The notes under the pieces are model-generated. The model saw only the letters and a program-made list of their open reading frames with translations. It was not told where the DNA came from and ran no database searches. DNA of 64,000 bases from positions 314,730 through 378,729 of the forward strand of contig NZ_JADKRR010000003.1 of the NCBI RefSeq assembly GCF_015351105.1. Reading direction: 5' to 3'. Source of the stretch: Clavibacter sp. VKM Ac-2872 (GTDB lineage Bacteria > Actinomycetota > Actinomycetes > Actinomycetales > Microbacteriaceae). Both the position numbers and the translations under genes were made by a program. The first letter of the stretch is position 1. Each line of letters opens with the position of its first letter. This document shows, piece after piece, positions 1-11,163 of the stretch.

Positions 1-1
1 T

Positions 2-283
2 GCGCCCGCGCGCAGCGCCTCCGACCTCCCGGCGAGCGCCCGACGCCCCGGCGAGCGCCGAGCACCTGCCGGCACCCCCGCGCGGCCCCGCCACGACCCC
101 TATCCCACCGGCACCGGCACCGGCACCGGCACGCCCACCGTGCCGCAGCGCCCACCCCGCGGCGGGCCAGCCCCGTCGACCAGAACCACGGCGAACGCCC
201 GCGGATCCACCGCCCGCGCCGCCCGCGACGAGATCACGACCGACGACGCCATCACCCAGATCCGCCTCCACGTTCAGCGCTGA
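2..283 (+). CDS. C-terminal part of a protein cut by the window edge
   Basis: A reading frame open from the window edge ends in TGA at 281-283. The visible 93 residues are rich in Pro, Arg and Ala, include a short Gly-Thr repeat from a hexamer repeated about four times at 107-130, and end in a more ordinary segment, DEITTDDAITQIRLHVQR. That normal-looking end and the hairpin downstream suggest a genuine gene tail. No start or domain is visible, so the function is unknown. Confidence 0.4.
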   Translation, partial: APARSASDLPASARRPGERRAPAGTPARPRHDPYPTGTGTGTGTPTVPQRPPRGGPAPSTRTTANARGSTARAARDEITTDDAITQIRLHVQR

Positions 284-325
284 CGCCCCGCGGCGCCCCC
301 AGGATGACGAGCGCGCAAGTGCGTA

Positions 326-340
326 CCCCGCTGTGCGGGG
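326..340 (+). terminator. Small hairpin after the partial first gene
   Basis: CCCCGC and GCGGGG pair across a 3-nt loop about 45 bp after the stop at 283. There is no T-tract, so this is only a candidate end of transcription. It resembles a single CRISPR-repeat hairpin but is not repeated. Confidence 0.3.
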
Positions 341-509
341 ACCGCGTCTACCACAAAACAGGACGAAAAAGCGTCTTCACCTGAATCTGAATCATGCTCA
401 TCTCGCGTGCTAGCGTCCGGCGTCATGGGCGGCCAAAGGCCGCCGGGATGTGGGCCATCCGGCCCATCAAGCAATCCCAGGGATCACCACTCAAGGGGAT
501 GACCGCGAC

Positions 510-980
510 ATGAGCCGATCAGCAACAGCTCGAACAGGAACCAAGCGCGAACCGGGACAGCGAAGGGCACGCCGGCCTCGACTGCTCGCAGCCGCTTCGG
601 TTCTCGTCGGATTCGCCATCGTCTCGTCGACGGGCGCGACTGCGGCGCAAGCCGCAGACGTCCCTGCGTTCGAGATCTTCTACGGCCAGAACTGCTCTGC
701 TGGCGCGACGGCGTCGCGCATTTACACGGGCGTGAACAGCGGTGAGAAGTGGGTCGATGACAGCTTCAACACGACTCGCTTCGGCGTCAACGGGTACGGA
801 CAGCGCATCAAGGACAACGCTGCATCCATGTACCTGAGCCATGCCAGAGTCATCATCTACACTGACGGCCCCCAAAGCATCGGATGGGAGGCGTCAGGAG
901 CCGCCCGCTGCGTGAACTTCCCGGATGACATCCGCAATCTCAACACCCAGTGGGCAACCGCCGCGTACAGCGGCCAGTAG
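510..980 (+). CDS. Small exported protein of unknown function
   Basis: The protein is 156 aa from ATG 510, which has an AAGGGG ribosome binding site about 13 nt upstream; an in-frame ATG at 450 is less likely. An Arg-rich N-terminus precedes a hydrophobic stretch (LLAAASVLVGFAIVSS) and an AQA-A type cleavage site near residue 46, so the protein should be secreted. The mature part of about 110 aa has two cysteines (YGQNCSAGA and AARCVNF) that could form one disulfide, and is rich in Asn, Tyr and Ser. I recognise no domain. A strong hairpin follows the gene, so it is probably monocistronic. Small secreted proteins of this kind are common in plant-associated Microbacteriaceae, but no role can be assigned. 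Confidence 0.8.
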   Translation: MSRSATARTGTKREPGQRRARRPRLLAAASVLVGFAIVSSTGATAAQAADVPAFEIFYGQNCSAGATASRIYTGVNSGEKWVDDSFNTTRFGVNGYGQRIKDNAASMYLSHARVIIYTDGPQSIGWEASGAARCVNFPDDIRNLNTQWATAAYSGQ

Positions 981-1000
981 TTTCGGCTACCACCCACGTC

Positions 1001-1037
1001 GAGCGGGTGGGGTCGGATCTGCAGACCCCATCCGCTC
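1001..1037 (+). terminator. Terminator of the exported-protein gene
   Basis: A 14-bp stem (1001-1014 with 1024-1037, one G-T wobble) with a 9-nt loop lies 21 bp after the stop codon at 980. There is no T-tract, as is usual in this GC-rich background. Confidence 0.65.
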
Positions 1038-1522
1038 GCCCTCGTGGTCCGGATATACTCACTCGAGCCGCTGACTTGAATTCGCTCTGTATTGATTTGC
1101 GCGAACCCACTAGGCAAGTCCTTTTCCGACGAGCAACGCGACCGTGCCGATGTGCGCGGCCAGCGCGACTCCCAGCCCCGGCGTCCCCCACCGTCCGCCA
1201 TGCGTGTGCCACGCCCGCGGCCGCAGCCGCCGCACCCGCTCGACTCAGCGGTACGGCCCACGTACCGCACCGCCGACGCCCGGCGGCCGACATGGACGGC
1301 AGGCACGTTCAGCGGAAGGAGGGAGGGCGTGCCCGAGCGCACGTTGGGGCGTGAGGACCGCCATCTCGCACCACGCGGCGAGCACCACGGCGAGCGCACA
1401 ACGTGGCTCCTCGAGCGCGGCCAGCACCAGAGTCCTGCTCAGCCACCCAGCGAGCGCCGGGCCCCCGCACCCGCTCGGATGCCCGCACCGGGAGCGCCAC
1501 CACAGCGGGCGGCACTGCACGG
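1038..1522. other. Intergenic stretch without a convincing gene
   Basis: About 485 bp lie between two 3' ends. Overlapping frames exist here on both strands, but they are Arg/Pro/Ala-rich, lack ribosome binding sites and show no domain, as expected of chance frames in GC-rich DNA. The first 100 bp are less GC-rich. I see no RNA gene or insertion sequence. Confidence 0.5.
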
Positions 1523-2416
1523 TCAGGACGGTGGGTCTTGGGACTCACGCCGAACGGTGAACCACTCGGGGTCGTCGGGGAAGAAGTAGAGGCGGTTGTT
1601 GTTGCGTGAGCGGCGGAGATGGCCGTAGTAGGCGAACGCCGCACCCGTGAGGTCGGCGACGTCGCGGATGCGGGCACCGGCGAGGACGGCGGCCAAGAAG
1701 TCGCGTTGGAGACGGATGGTGGGCTGGGTCCCTCGGCCGAGGTTCAGCCATGCTCCACCGCTGACCTCATCGGTGTTGGCGAATCGGATCGTGCCCCAGA
1801 AGATGCGGCGACGATCAACGAACGTCGCAGCGCTGGCACCCGCGAAGACGCACCAGTCGCGCACGGTGGTCTGCGTGCCGTCGGGCAACGTCAGGAGTTC
1901 CGTGCTGGTCGCGAAGCCAGGGATACGGACCAGGCGCCGCAGGAGCCTGTTGAGGTTCATCCCGCGCCGTGACCGACCCATGACGGGCGTCCCCCCGTGC
2001 CGTCGGCCTCGACGCGCCCCCGCATCGCCGTCCGCGGCGTCGGTGACGTGGACCGGTACGTCGGAGTTCATGGGACGGAGGATCAACCCGCCGTCCTCGG
2101 CGTCGATGGCGGCGACGTCCTCCAGATGGTTGGCGCCGCCCTCACCGCTCGTCGTCGCGAGCGTGCAACCCTCGTTGTGGGGCCTGGCCCCGAAGCACGC
2201 CGGACGCCCGTTGATGGCACGTCGGACGTAGTACGCGTCAGCGTCGCACTCGGGGCACGTGAGCTCCGCACGCAGCCCCTGACGCTCAGCACTGGTGAGA
2301 GCTTCGAACTGCTCGGCCGTGTAGGTGCGCCCGCTCACGCCGACGCGTGCTTCTTCCATCTGATCAGGGTGTCCAACGGGCTCGGAGCTGTCCAGACCCA
2401 CCGGTGCATCCTGCAC
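1523..2416 (-). CDS. Hypothetical protein with a Cys-rich N-terminal motif
   Basis: The protein is 297 aa from GTG 2416; ATG at 2359 is an alternative start. Residues about 53-90 contain LTCPECDAD followed by two further cysteines (RPACFG and NEGCTL), which could bind a metal in zinc-ribbon style. The C-terminal half (about 150-295) has a regular mixed alpha/beta pattern (TVRDWCVFAGASAATFVDR; FFPDDPEWFTVR) and no membrane segment. It resembles proteins that test whether an input is a structured polymer or nucleotide, but I cannot name the family. It stands alone between a terminator and a tRNA. Tyr and Asn content is high for this genome, and it could be accessory. Confidence 0.6.
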   Translation of the reverse strand: MQDAPVGLDSSEPVGHPDQMEEARVGVSGRTYTAEQFEALTSAERQGLRAELTCPECDADAYYVRRAINGRPACFGARPHNEGCTLATTSGEGGANHLEDVAAIDAEDGGLILRPMNSDVPVHVTDAADGDAGARRGRRHGGTPVMGRSRRGMNLNRLLRRLVRIPGFATSTELLTLPDGTQTTVRDWCVFAGASAATFVDRRRIFWGTIRFANTDEVSGGAWLNLGRGTQPTIRLQRDFLAAVLAGARIRDVADLTGAAFAYYGHLRRSRNNNRLYFFPDDPEWFTVRRESQDPPS

Positions 2417-2651
2417 GTTGCGTTCTCGCCGGAGTCGACACCGCCACCGCCGAGGGAGAGACGAAGGCAGACTGTCAGTCGAACCGCGGTGAGCGCAGAG
2501 GTCCGCTGCCCGGAATCCCGCACGATGCCGACACGGCCCGCGACGAGCGTCGCAGGCCTATCAGGCCGCGCACTCTTCGAGCGGCTGAGGCCGACAGCAC
2601 GAAGCACGGCGGCACCCGGTGCCTTCGGTGGTGAAGCGAGCGCCTAGCCAG

Positions 2652-2729
2652 TGGTGCCCCCGCAGGGACTCGAACCCTGACCTGTAGCGATTTTAAGTCG
2701 CCCGTCTCTGCCAATTGGACTACGGGGGC
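2652..2729 (-). tRNA. tRNA with UAA anticodon (Leu-type) and short variable loop
   Basis: On the minus strand the 7-bp acceptor stem pairs GCCCCCG with CGGGGGC. The D-arm is GTCC-9-AGAC. The anticodon arm is GGCGA-CTTAAAA-TCGCT, giving anticodon UAA, and the T-arm is CAGGG-TTCGAGT-CCCTG. The discriminator is A and CCA is encoded at 2652-2654. UAA reads the leucine codon UUA. Only 6 nt separate the anticodon and T stems, whereas bacterial leucine tRNAs normally carry a long variable arm. The tRNA is certain; its charging identity is less so. Confidence 0.85.
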
Positions 2730-2790
2730 GTGGCGCCGGGGCGCTCCCGACAGCCTACGGTCGGCCGGCGGATCCGCGGTGCCCGGGCAT

Positions 2791-2828
2791 GACGACGGCC
2801 CGCACACTGCTGCGTGCGGGCCGTCGTC
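2791..2828 (-). terminator. Terminator of ndh
   Basis: A perfect 15-bp inverted repeat (2791-2805 and 2814-2828) with an 8-nt loop starts 16 bp beyond the ndh stop codon. There is no T-run. Confidence 0.75.
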
Positions 2829-2843
2829 GGAGGTGCGGGTGGA

Positions 2844-4331
2844 TCAGGCGGAGGGCTTCTCGTCCGCGGTCTCGGCGCTGGGCGCGGAGCTGTAGCTGCC
2901 CGCGAGCGCCGGGGACTTCTCGCCCTCGGCGGGCGCGTCGGCCTTGTCGTCGGCGGCCTTCTTGGCGGGCGCCTCCTCCTTCTTCGCGGGGGCGGCCGGC
3001 GCGGCGTCCGCGGCGGGACGCGGGCGCGACGCGAACGTCTCGAACGCGGTGCGCGGGGTCTCGCGCGCCTCGAGGGAGACGATGTCGCGGCCCCAGACGA
3101 GGTTGTTCACCCAGCCGGTGACGACGCGCGCCTTGCGCTCGAAGGACGGGATCGCGAGGCCGTGGTAGCCGCGGTGCATGACCCAGGCGGGGAAGCCGGT
3201 GATGCCGAGCTTGCCCGACTGGAACGCACCCTGGTAGAGGCCGAGGCCCGCGACGGCGCCGAGGTTCTTGTGGAAGTAGTCGGTGATGCCCTCGCCGCGG
3301 AGGCTCGCGGTGAGGTTCTTCGCCATGAGCTTGCCCTGGCGGACGGCGTGCTGCGCGTTGGGCACGCAGAAGCCGCCGACGCCGCCGCCCGTGAGGTCGG
3401 GGGTGGCCGCCACGTCGCCGGCGCCCCAGGCGTCCGCCACGATGCCGTCGTCGCCCTCGACGCGACCGTCGGCGCGCACGCGCAGGCGCCCGCGCTCCTC
3501 GATGGGGAGGTCGGTGTTCTTGAGCATCGGGCTCGCCATGACGCCCGCGGTCCAGACGATGACGTCGGACTCGAACGACTCGCCGGTCGACAGCTCGACG
3601 ACGCCGCCCACGGCGGACTTGAGCTGCGTGTCGAGGTGCACGAGCGCGCCGCGCTCGGCGAGGTTCTTCAGCACCCAGTGGCTGGTCTCGAGCGACACCT
3701 CGGGCATGATGCGGCCCATCGCCTCGATGAGGTGGAAGTGCGTGTCCTCGAAGTCGATCTCGGGGTACTTCTTCACGAGGTCGGTCGCGATGCTCCGCAT
3801 CTCGGCGAAGACCTCGATGCCGGCGAAGCCGCCGCCCACCACCACGAAGGTGAGGAGGCGCTCGCGCTCGGGGCCGGCGGGCAGGGTGGCCGCGCGGTCG
3901 AAGTTGGCGAAGATGCGGTCGCGGATGGCGACGGCCTCCTCGATGGTCTTCAGGCCGATGGCCTCGTCCGCGACGCCCGGGATCGGGAACGTGCGCGAGA
4001 CGCTGCCCGCGGTGACGACGATGATGTCGTACGCGAACTCGTACGGCTCACCCACGGGCGGCGTGATGGTCGCGGTCTTCGACGCGTGGTCGATGCCGGT
4101 GACCTTCGCCGTGACGACGTTGGTGGTGCGGAGGTGGCGCCGCTGCGAGACGACCGCGTGGCGGGGCTCGATGGATCCGGAGACCACCTCGGGCAGGAAC
4201 GGCTGGTACGTCATGTACGGCAGCGGGTCGACCATGGTGACCTCGGCCTCGCCGGATCGGAGGTGCGACTCGAGCTTCCATGCCGTGTAGAAACCGGCGT
4301 AGCCGCCGCCGACGATCAGGATTTTGGGCAC
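2844..4331 (-). CDS. ndh: Type II NADH dehydrogenase
   Basis: The 495-aa protein is a single-subunit, non-proton-pumping NADH:quinone oxidoreductase that feeds electrons to the quinone pool at the inner face of the membrane. The N-terminus carries the FAD-binding dinucleotide fold (KILIVGGGYAGFYTAWKL), and a second GGGFAGIE motif near residue 165 binds NADH. The segment GAGDVAATPDLTGG near residue 310 is the usual second FAD-binding site. The last 70 residues form an Ala/Lys/Glu-rich tail typical of actinobacterial versions, probably disordered. The start is GTG 4331. It is monocistronic, with a strong terminator behind it and a separate operon upstream. Confidence 0.93.
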   Translation of the reverse strand: MPKILIVGGGYAGFYTAWKLESHLRSGEAEVTMVDPLPYMTYQPFLPEVVSGSIEPRHAVVSQRRHLRTTNVVTAKVTGIDHASKTATITPPVGEPYEFAYDIIVVTAGSVSRTFPIPGVADEAIGLKTIEEAVAIRDRIFANFDRAATLPAGPERERLLTFVVVGGGFAGIEVFAEMRSIATDLVKKYPEIDFEDTHFHLIEAMGRIMPEVSLETSHWVLKNLAERGALVHLDTQLKSAVGGVVELSTGESFESDVIVWTAGVMASPMLKNTDLPIEERGRLRVRADGRVEGDDGIVADAWGAGDVAATPDLTGGGVGGFCVPNAQHAVRQGKLMAKNLTASLRGEGITDYFHKNLGAVAGLGLYQGAFQSGKLGITGFPAWVMHRGYHGLAIPSFERKARVVTGWVNNLVWGRDIVSLEARETPRTAFETFASRPRPAADAAPAAPAKKEEAPAKKAADDKADAPAEGEKSPALAGSYSSAPSAETADEKPSA

Positions 4332-4368
4332 GATGGATGACTCCCTGCAGGTTGTGGTCGAAATCAGG

Positions 4369-5652
4369 CTACCCCTTCCGGAGCAGCCGCCTGAAATGCC
4401 GCCACGCGACGACCGCCATGGCCGCAGCCAGCGCCGCGAAGACGGAGAGGACGAGGGCCGGGATCCCCACCTGGCGCAGCTCGCCCGCGGTCGGCAGCGG
4501 GTCGGCCGCGGGTTCGCCCGCGGGGGCGTCGGCGGGGACCGCCGGCGCGGCGTCCGGGGTGGCGGACGCGGCCGGATCCGGCGTGGCGACCGGCGCGCGG
4601 CGGTACAGGCGCACCCACTCCTCGAGGTCGCCCAGCGGCTTGCCGCTCGCGGGCGCGACGTCGGCCGTCACGGCGGCGGCCGCGTCGACGAGCCCGCGCC
4701 CGTAGATCTCCGGCTGGCCCTTCTGCCTGGCCGTCGCGAGCACGCGCTCCACCACGTCGTCGGCCTTCAGCTCCGGATGCGCGGCCCGCACGAGCGCGAC
4801 CACGCCGGAGACGAGGGGCGCCGCGCCGCTCGTGCCGCTCCACTGCACGTACCGGCCGCCGGGCTCGACGCCCACGAGCTGCTCGCTGGGCGCGGCGACG
4901 GCGATCGTGATGCCCTGCGACGACGCGTCGAAGCTCGCGGCGCCCGCGCGGTCGACGCCCGCGACCGCGAGGACGCCCGGGATCGTGGCGGGCGCGCCCA
5001 CCTCGGTGGTGCCGCTCCCCCGGTTGCCGGCCGCCGCGACGACCACGACGTCGTGCTCGTAGGCGTAGAGGAAGGCGCGGTCCCAGCTCTCCGGCCAGTC
5101 GAGCGAGTTGCGGGTGAGGGACATGTTGATCACGCTCGCGCCGTTGTCGACGGCCCAGCGGACGGCGTCGGCGATCTGCGCGTCCTCGTCGCGCGCGCCC
5201 GCCGTCGGGCCACCGAGCGCGACCGAGACGCTGAGGACGCTCGCACCCGGGGCGACGCCGATCACGCCGGATCCCGTGCCCGTGCCGCGGCCCGCGAGGA
5301 GCGAGGCGACCATGGTGCCGTGCTCGCTGGAGGCGCCGACGGGCTTCGTGCCGCCAGCGGATCCGACGCCCGAGACGTCGGTGCCGCCCACGACCGCGCC
5401 GCGCAGGTCGGCGACCGACGCGTCGACGCCCGTGTCGATGACGGCGATCTTCACGCCCTCCCCGCGGGTGGTCTGCCAGGCCTGCTCCACGCCGTAGTCG
5501 GCGAGCCAGTACTCGCGCTCGCGCACCGGATCCGCCTGGGCGGGCGTCGCCGCGGTGAGCGCGGCCGCGAGGGCGAGGATCCCGACGACGCCCGCGCGCG
5601 CGAGGCGGCGGCCGGGCCGGGCCGGCGCGCGCGGGCCCGACGCGGAGGTCAT
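4369..5652 (-). CDS. Membrane-anchored subtilase (S8 family, mycosin-like)
   Basis: This is a 427-aa serine protease. The signal peptide covers residues 1-40 (cut near PAQA-D). The catalytic triad is visible: Asp73 in VIDTGVD, His111 in EHGTMVAS and Ser275 in GTSGAAPLVSG, with the oxyanion Asn in AAAGN near 210. A Pro/Ala-rich linker is followed by a single membrane helix (about 393-417) and a short basic tail, so the protease domain faces outwards. This is the architecture of mycosins, although no type VII secretion genes are nearby. The start ATG 5652 overlaps the stop of the DUF501 gene by 4 bp, so the two are co-translated. Upstream in-frame codons belong to that gene's shadow. The substrate is unknown. 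Confidence 0.88.
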   Translation of the reverse strand: MTSASGPRAPARPGRRLARAGVVGILALAAALTAATPAQADPVREREYWLADYGVEQAWQTTRGEGVKIAVIDTGVDASVADLRGAVVGGTDVSGVGSAGGTKPVGASSEHGTMVASLLAGRGTGTGSGVIGVAPGASVLSVSVALGGPTAGARDEDAQIADAVRWAVDNGASVINMSLTRNSLDWPESWDRAFLYAYEHDVVVVAAAGNRGSGTTEVGAPATIPGVLAVAGVDRAGAASFDASSQGITIAVAAPSEQLVGVEPGGRYVQWSGTSGAAPLVSGVVALVRAAHPELKADDVVERVLATARQKGQPEIYGRGLVDAAAAVTADVAPASGKPLGDLEEWVRLYRRAPVATPDPAASATPDAAPAVPADAPAGEPAADPLPTAGELRQVGIPALVLSVFAALAAAMAVVAWRHFRRLLRKG

Positions 5653-6164
5653 GCCGCGTCGTGGTCGGCGCACTCGCAGACGTCCGGCGACCACGAGGCC
5701 CGGGCCAGGGCGATGTCGCCGATGGGGTTCACGCCGGGCCCCGCGGCGAGCGCGTGCCCCGCGAGCGCGTGCAGGCACTTGACGCGCACGGGCATGCCGC
5801 CCGCGGAGACGCCGGCCAGCTCGGGCACGACGAGGATCGACTCGCGGTCGGCGAGGTAGGAGGCGTGGGCGGCGGCGTACGCGTCGCGCAGCGCCTCGTC
5901 GTCCGCGAGGTCGTCCTGCAGCTCGGCCATGACGTGCTCGGCCTCGAGGTGCGAGATGGCCGCGGTCGCGGCGGGGTGGCACAGGTAGTAGAGCGTGGGG
6001 AACGGCGTGCCGTCGGCGAGGCGCGGGGCGGTGCTGACGACGGTGGGGTTGCCGCAGACGCAGCGGGCGGCGATGCCGACGACGTCGCGCGCGGGGCGGC
6101 CGAGCTGGGCGGAGACGACGCGGACGTCGCGCTCGGAGGGCGGGTCGAAGGGGGGTCGGGTCAC
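5649..6164 (-). CDS. DUF501 family protein
   Basis: This is a 171-aa cytoplasmic protein starting at GTG 6164, whose GTGA overlaps the ftsB stop. It has the DUF501 pattern: an N-terminal segment with CVCGNP, a central LYYLCHPAAT, a middle helical part, and a C-terminal cysteine-rich end (VKCLHALAGHALAAGPGVNPIGD, then CECADHD), which suggests metal binding. The function is unknown. In actinobacteria it commonly lies next to ftsB/divIC and eno, hinting at a cell-envelope or division link. The downstream subtilase gene is coupled by a 4-bp overlap. Confidence 0.85.
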   Translation of the reverse strand: MTRPPFDPPSERDVRVVSAQLGRPARDVVGIAARCVCGNPTVVSTAPRLADGTPFPTLYYLCHPAATAAISHLEAEHVMAELQDDLADDEALRDAYAAAHASYLADRESILVVPELAGVSAGGMPVRVKCLHALAGHALAAGPGVNPIGDIALARASWSPDVCECADHDAA

Positions 6165-6715
6165 TGGTCGCCTCCCTGGACGGATCCCTGGAGCTGGTCG
6201 GGCGGGGTGTCGCTGAGGGCGCTCGTGAGCGCGGATCCGAGCAGGGACTGCACCCAGTCCCGCTTCGTCTCCTGCAGGTCCGCGCTGATGGGCGCGCCGT
6301 CCGGCGTCGTGGTGGCGGCGTCGCCTGTCGCGGCGGGCAGCCCGCGGACGAGGTAGCTCGTCTCGCCGGGCATCACGTAGAAGAGGCGGTCGCGCACCTG
6401 CGCCTTGAGGAAGGCGGGGTCGTCGTAGCGCGCGCGCTGGTCCTGGAGCTGGGCGATGGTGCCCTTCTGGGCGTCCACCGCGCTCTGCAGGCTGGTGAGC
6501 TGCTGCCGCTGCTCGAGGTAGATGCGCAGGCCCGGGGCGAGCACCACGACCGTGAGCACGAGGAGCACGAGGACCATCACGGAGAACCCGGAGAAGCGCA
6601 TGCTGCGGAGCCAGTTGCCCGCGGGGGCGTCGCCGTCGGGCAGGGCGACGGGGACGCGCTCCGGGCGCGGGGCGCGGCGGGCGCGGAGGGTGTCGAGGCC
6701 GGGGAAGCGGGCCAT
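6161..6715 (-). CDS. ftsB: Septum formation initiator, FtsB/DivIC family
   Basis: The 184-aa bitopic division protein has a cytoplasmic basic N-terminus (1-40), one membrane helix (about 43-64, SVMVLVLLVLTVVVLAPGL), then a periplasm-side coiled coil (YLEQRQQLTSLQSAVDAQKG onward). The conserved DPAFLKAQVRDRLFYVMPGE segment follows near 98-118. In the known divisome FtsB/DivIC pairs with FtsL and FtsQ to activate septal synthesis. The C-terminal extension is variable and likely flexible. A GGAGG site lies just upstream of the ATG. It is the first gene of a three-gene coupled operon, placed directly behind eno as in many actinobacteria. Confidence 0.92.
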   Translation of the reverse strand: MARFPGLDTLRARRAPRPERVPVALPDGDAPAGNWLRSMRFSGFSVMVLVLLVLTVVVLAPGLRIYLEQRQQLTSLQSAVDAQKGTIAQLQDQRARYDDPAFLKAQVRDRLFYVMPGETSYLVRGLPAATGDAATTTPDGAPISADLQETKRDWVQSLLGSALTSALSDTPPDQLQGSVQGGDQ

Positions 6716-6761
6716 CGGTCCTCCTTCGTGTGCGTTTCGGGTCGTGCGGGGGTGGGACGGC

Positions 6762-6794
6762 GATCCGCCCGCGCCGGGTGGGCGCGGGCGGATC
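6762..6794 (-). terminator. Terminator of eno
   Basis: A perfect 14-bp stem (6762-6775 with 6781-6794) and 5-nt loop lies just past the eno stop codon. It separates eno from the ftsB operon. Confidence 0.75.
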
Positions 6795-6801
6795 GGCCGG
6801 A

Positions 6802-10158
<3,357 letters not shown>

Positions 10159-10309
10159 TCACCATAACAACCGTGATGGACAGGCGGCGAAGACCCGTAC
10201 CGTGTGATCGCCCAGGTCTGTCCGCCGTCTCCTTCGGGTGGAGGCGACGGACGCGGCCGCTCGGGATCGGGTAAATCCCGGGCGATGCCCCCGCGGGCCG
10301 GAGCTCGCC

Positions 10310-11056
10310 TCAGGCGGTCCGGCCCGCGCCGGGTCCGGCGTCGCCGTCGTCCTCGGCCGCGCGCGCTCCCGCGGCCGGTTCCGCCGCGCGGATCTCCGCG
10401 GTCAGCGACCGCAGCGTCGTCCGCAGCGCGCGCTCCGCGTCGAGGCCGCGGGACCGCGCCGAGACCACGACCGCCAGGAGCAGCCGGCCGAGGTCGTCCT
10501 CGTCGTCGACGGGGAACGCGGCCGGCGACCCCGCCTCGAGCAGGCCGACGCGCTCCGCCCGGCCGAGCAGCTTGTCGGCGAGCGCGAGGGACGGCATGCC
10601 CATCGGGATCCCGTCGACCACGCTCGTGCGCGCCGACTTCTCCCGGTCCTTCGCGGCGCCCCAGACGCGCAGGACCTCCTCGACCGTGTCGGCGCGCTCG
10701 TCGCCGAAGACGTGCGGGTGGCGGCGCACCATCTTCTCCGTGGCGGTGCGGGCGACGTCGGCGAGGTCGAAGCCCTCGCCCTCGGTGCGCGCGATGTCGG
10801 CGTGGAAGACGACCTGGAGGAGCACGTCGGCGAGCTCCTCGCGCATGCCGGGCACGTCGTCGGTCTCGATGGCCTCGACGAGCTCGTGGCTCTCCTCGAG
10901 GAGGTACGGGACGAGCGTCCGGTGCGTCATCCCCCGGTTCCAGGCGCAGCCGTCGGGCGCGCGCAGGACGGCCATCGCGGCGGCCAGCTCGGTGACGGCG
11001 GCCGCGTCGGATCCGGTGGTGGCGGCGGATGCGGACGGGGACGCGGGCTCGCTCAT
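10310..11056 (-). CDS. mazG: Nucleoside triphosphate pyrophosphohydrolase MazG
   Basis: The 248-aa housecleaning enzyme splits NTPs, including damaged ones, to NMP and PPi. The MazG core near residues 30-130 shows CAWNRGMTHRTLVPYLLEES, the metal-binding EESHELVEAI and EELADVLLQVVFHADIA. The second half keeps VEEVLRVWGAAKDREK and a C-terminal helical piece. Compared with E. coli MazG, the second domain is reduced. The Ala/Ser-rich first 20 residues are probably unstructured. It diverges from nhaA across a 107-bp region. Confidence 0.93.
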   Translation of the reverse strand: MSEPASPSASAATTGSDAAAVTELAAAMAVLRAPDGCAWNRGMTHRTLVPYLLEESHELVEAIETDDVPGMREELADVLLQVVFHADIARTEGEGFDLADVARTATEKMVRRHPHVFGDERADTVEEVLRVWGAAKDREKSARTSVVDGIPMGMPSLALADKLLGRAERVGLLEAGSPAAFPVDDEDDLGRLLLAVVVSARSRGLDAERALRTTLRSLTAEIRAAEPAAGARAAEDDGDAGPGAGRTA

Positions 11057-11163
11057 CCCGCCATCCTCGCACCGGGCCGCCGGTACGCTGATGGTCGGTG
11101 TGCCGGGAAGTCTGGTCGGCGGCGGGTGACCGTCTCCCCATTCCCCGACCCCGGAAGGCCACC

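Noticed and set aside
322..342. CRISPR-repeat-like hairpin (CCCCGC-TGT-GCGGGG)
   Set aside because: It occurs once, no second repeat or spacer follows, and no cas gene is in the window; it fits a small terminator better.
1038..1522. Overlapping open frames on both strands as real small genes
   Set aside because: They have Arg/Pro/Ala-rich composition, no ribosome binding sites and mutual overlap, with no sign of selection visible.
4369..5652. Part of a type VII (ESX) secretion locus because of the mycosin-like protease
   Set aside because: No EccB, EccC, EccD or WXG100 gene is nearby; the neighbours are division and unknown-function genes.
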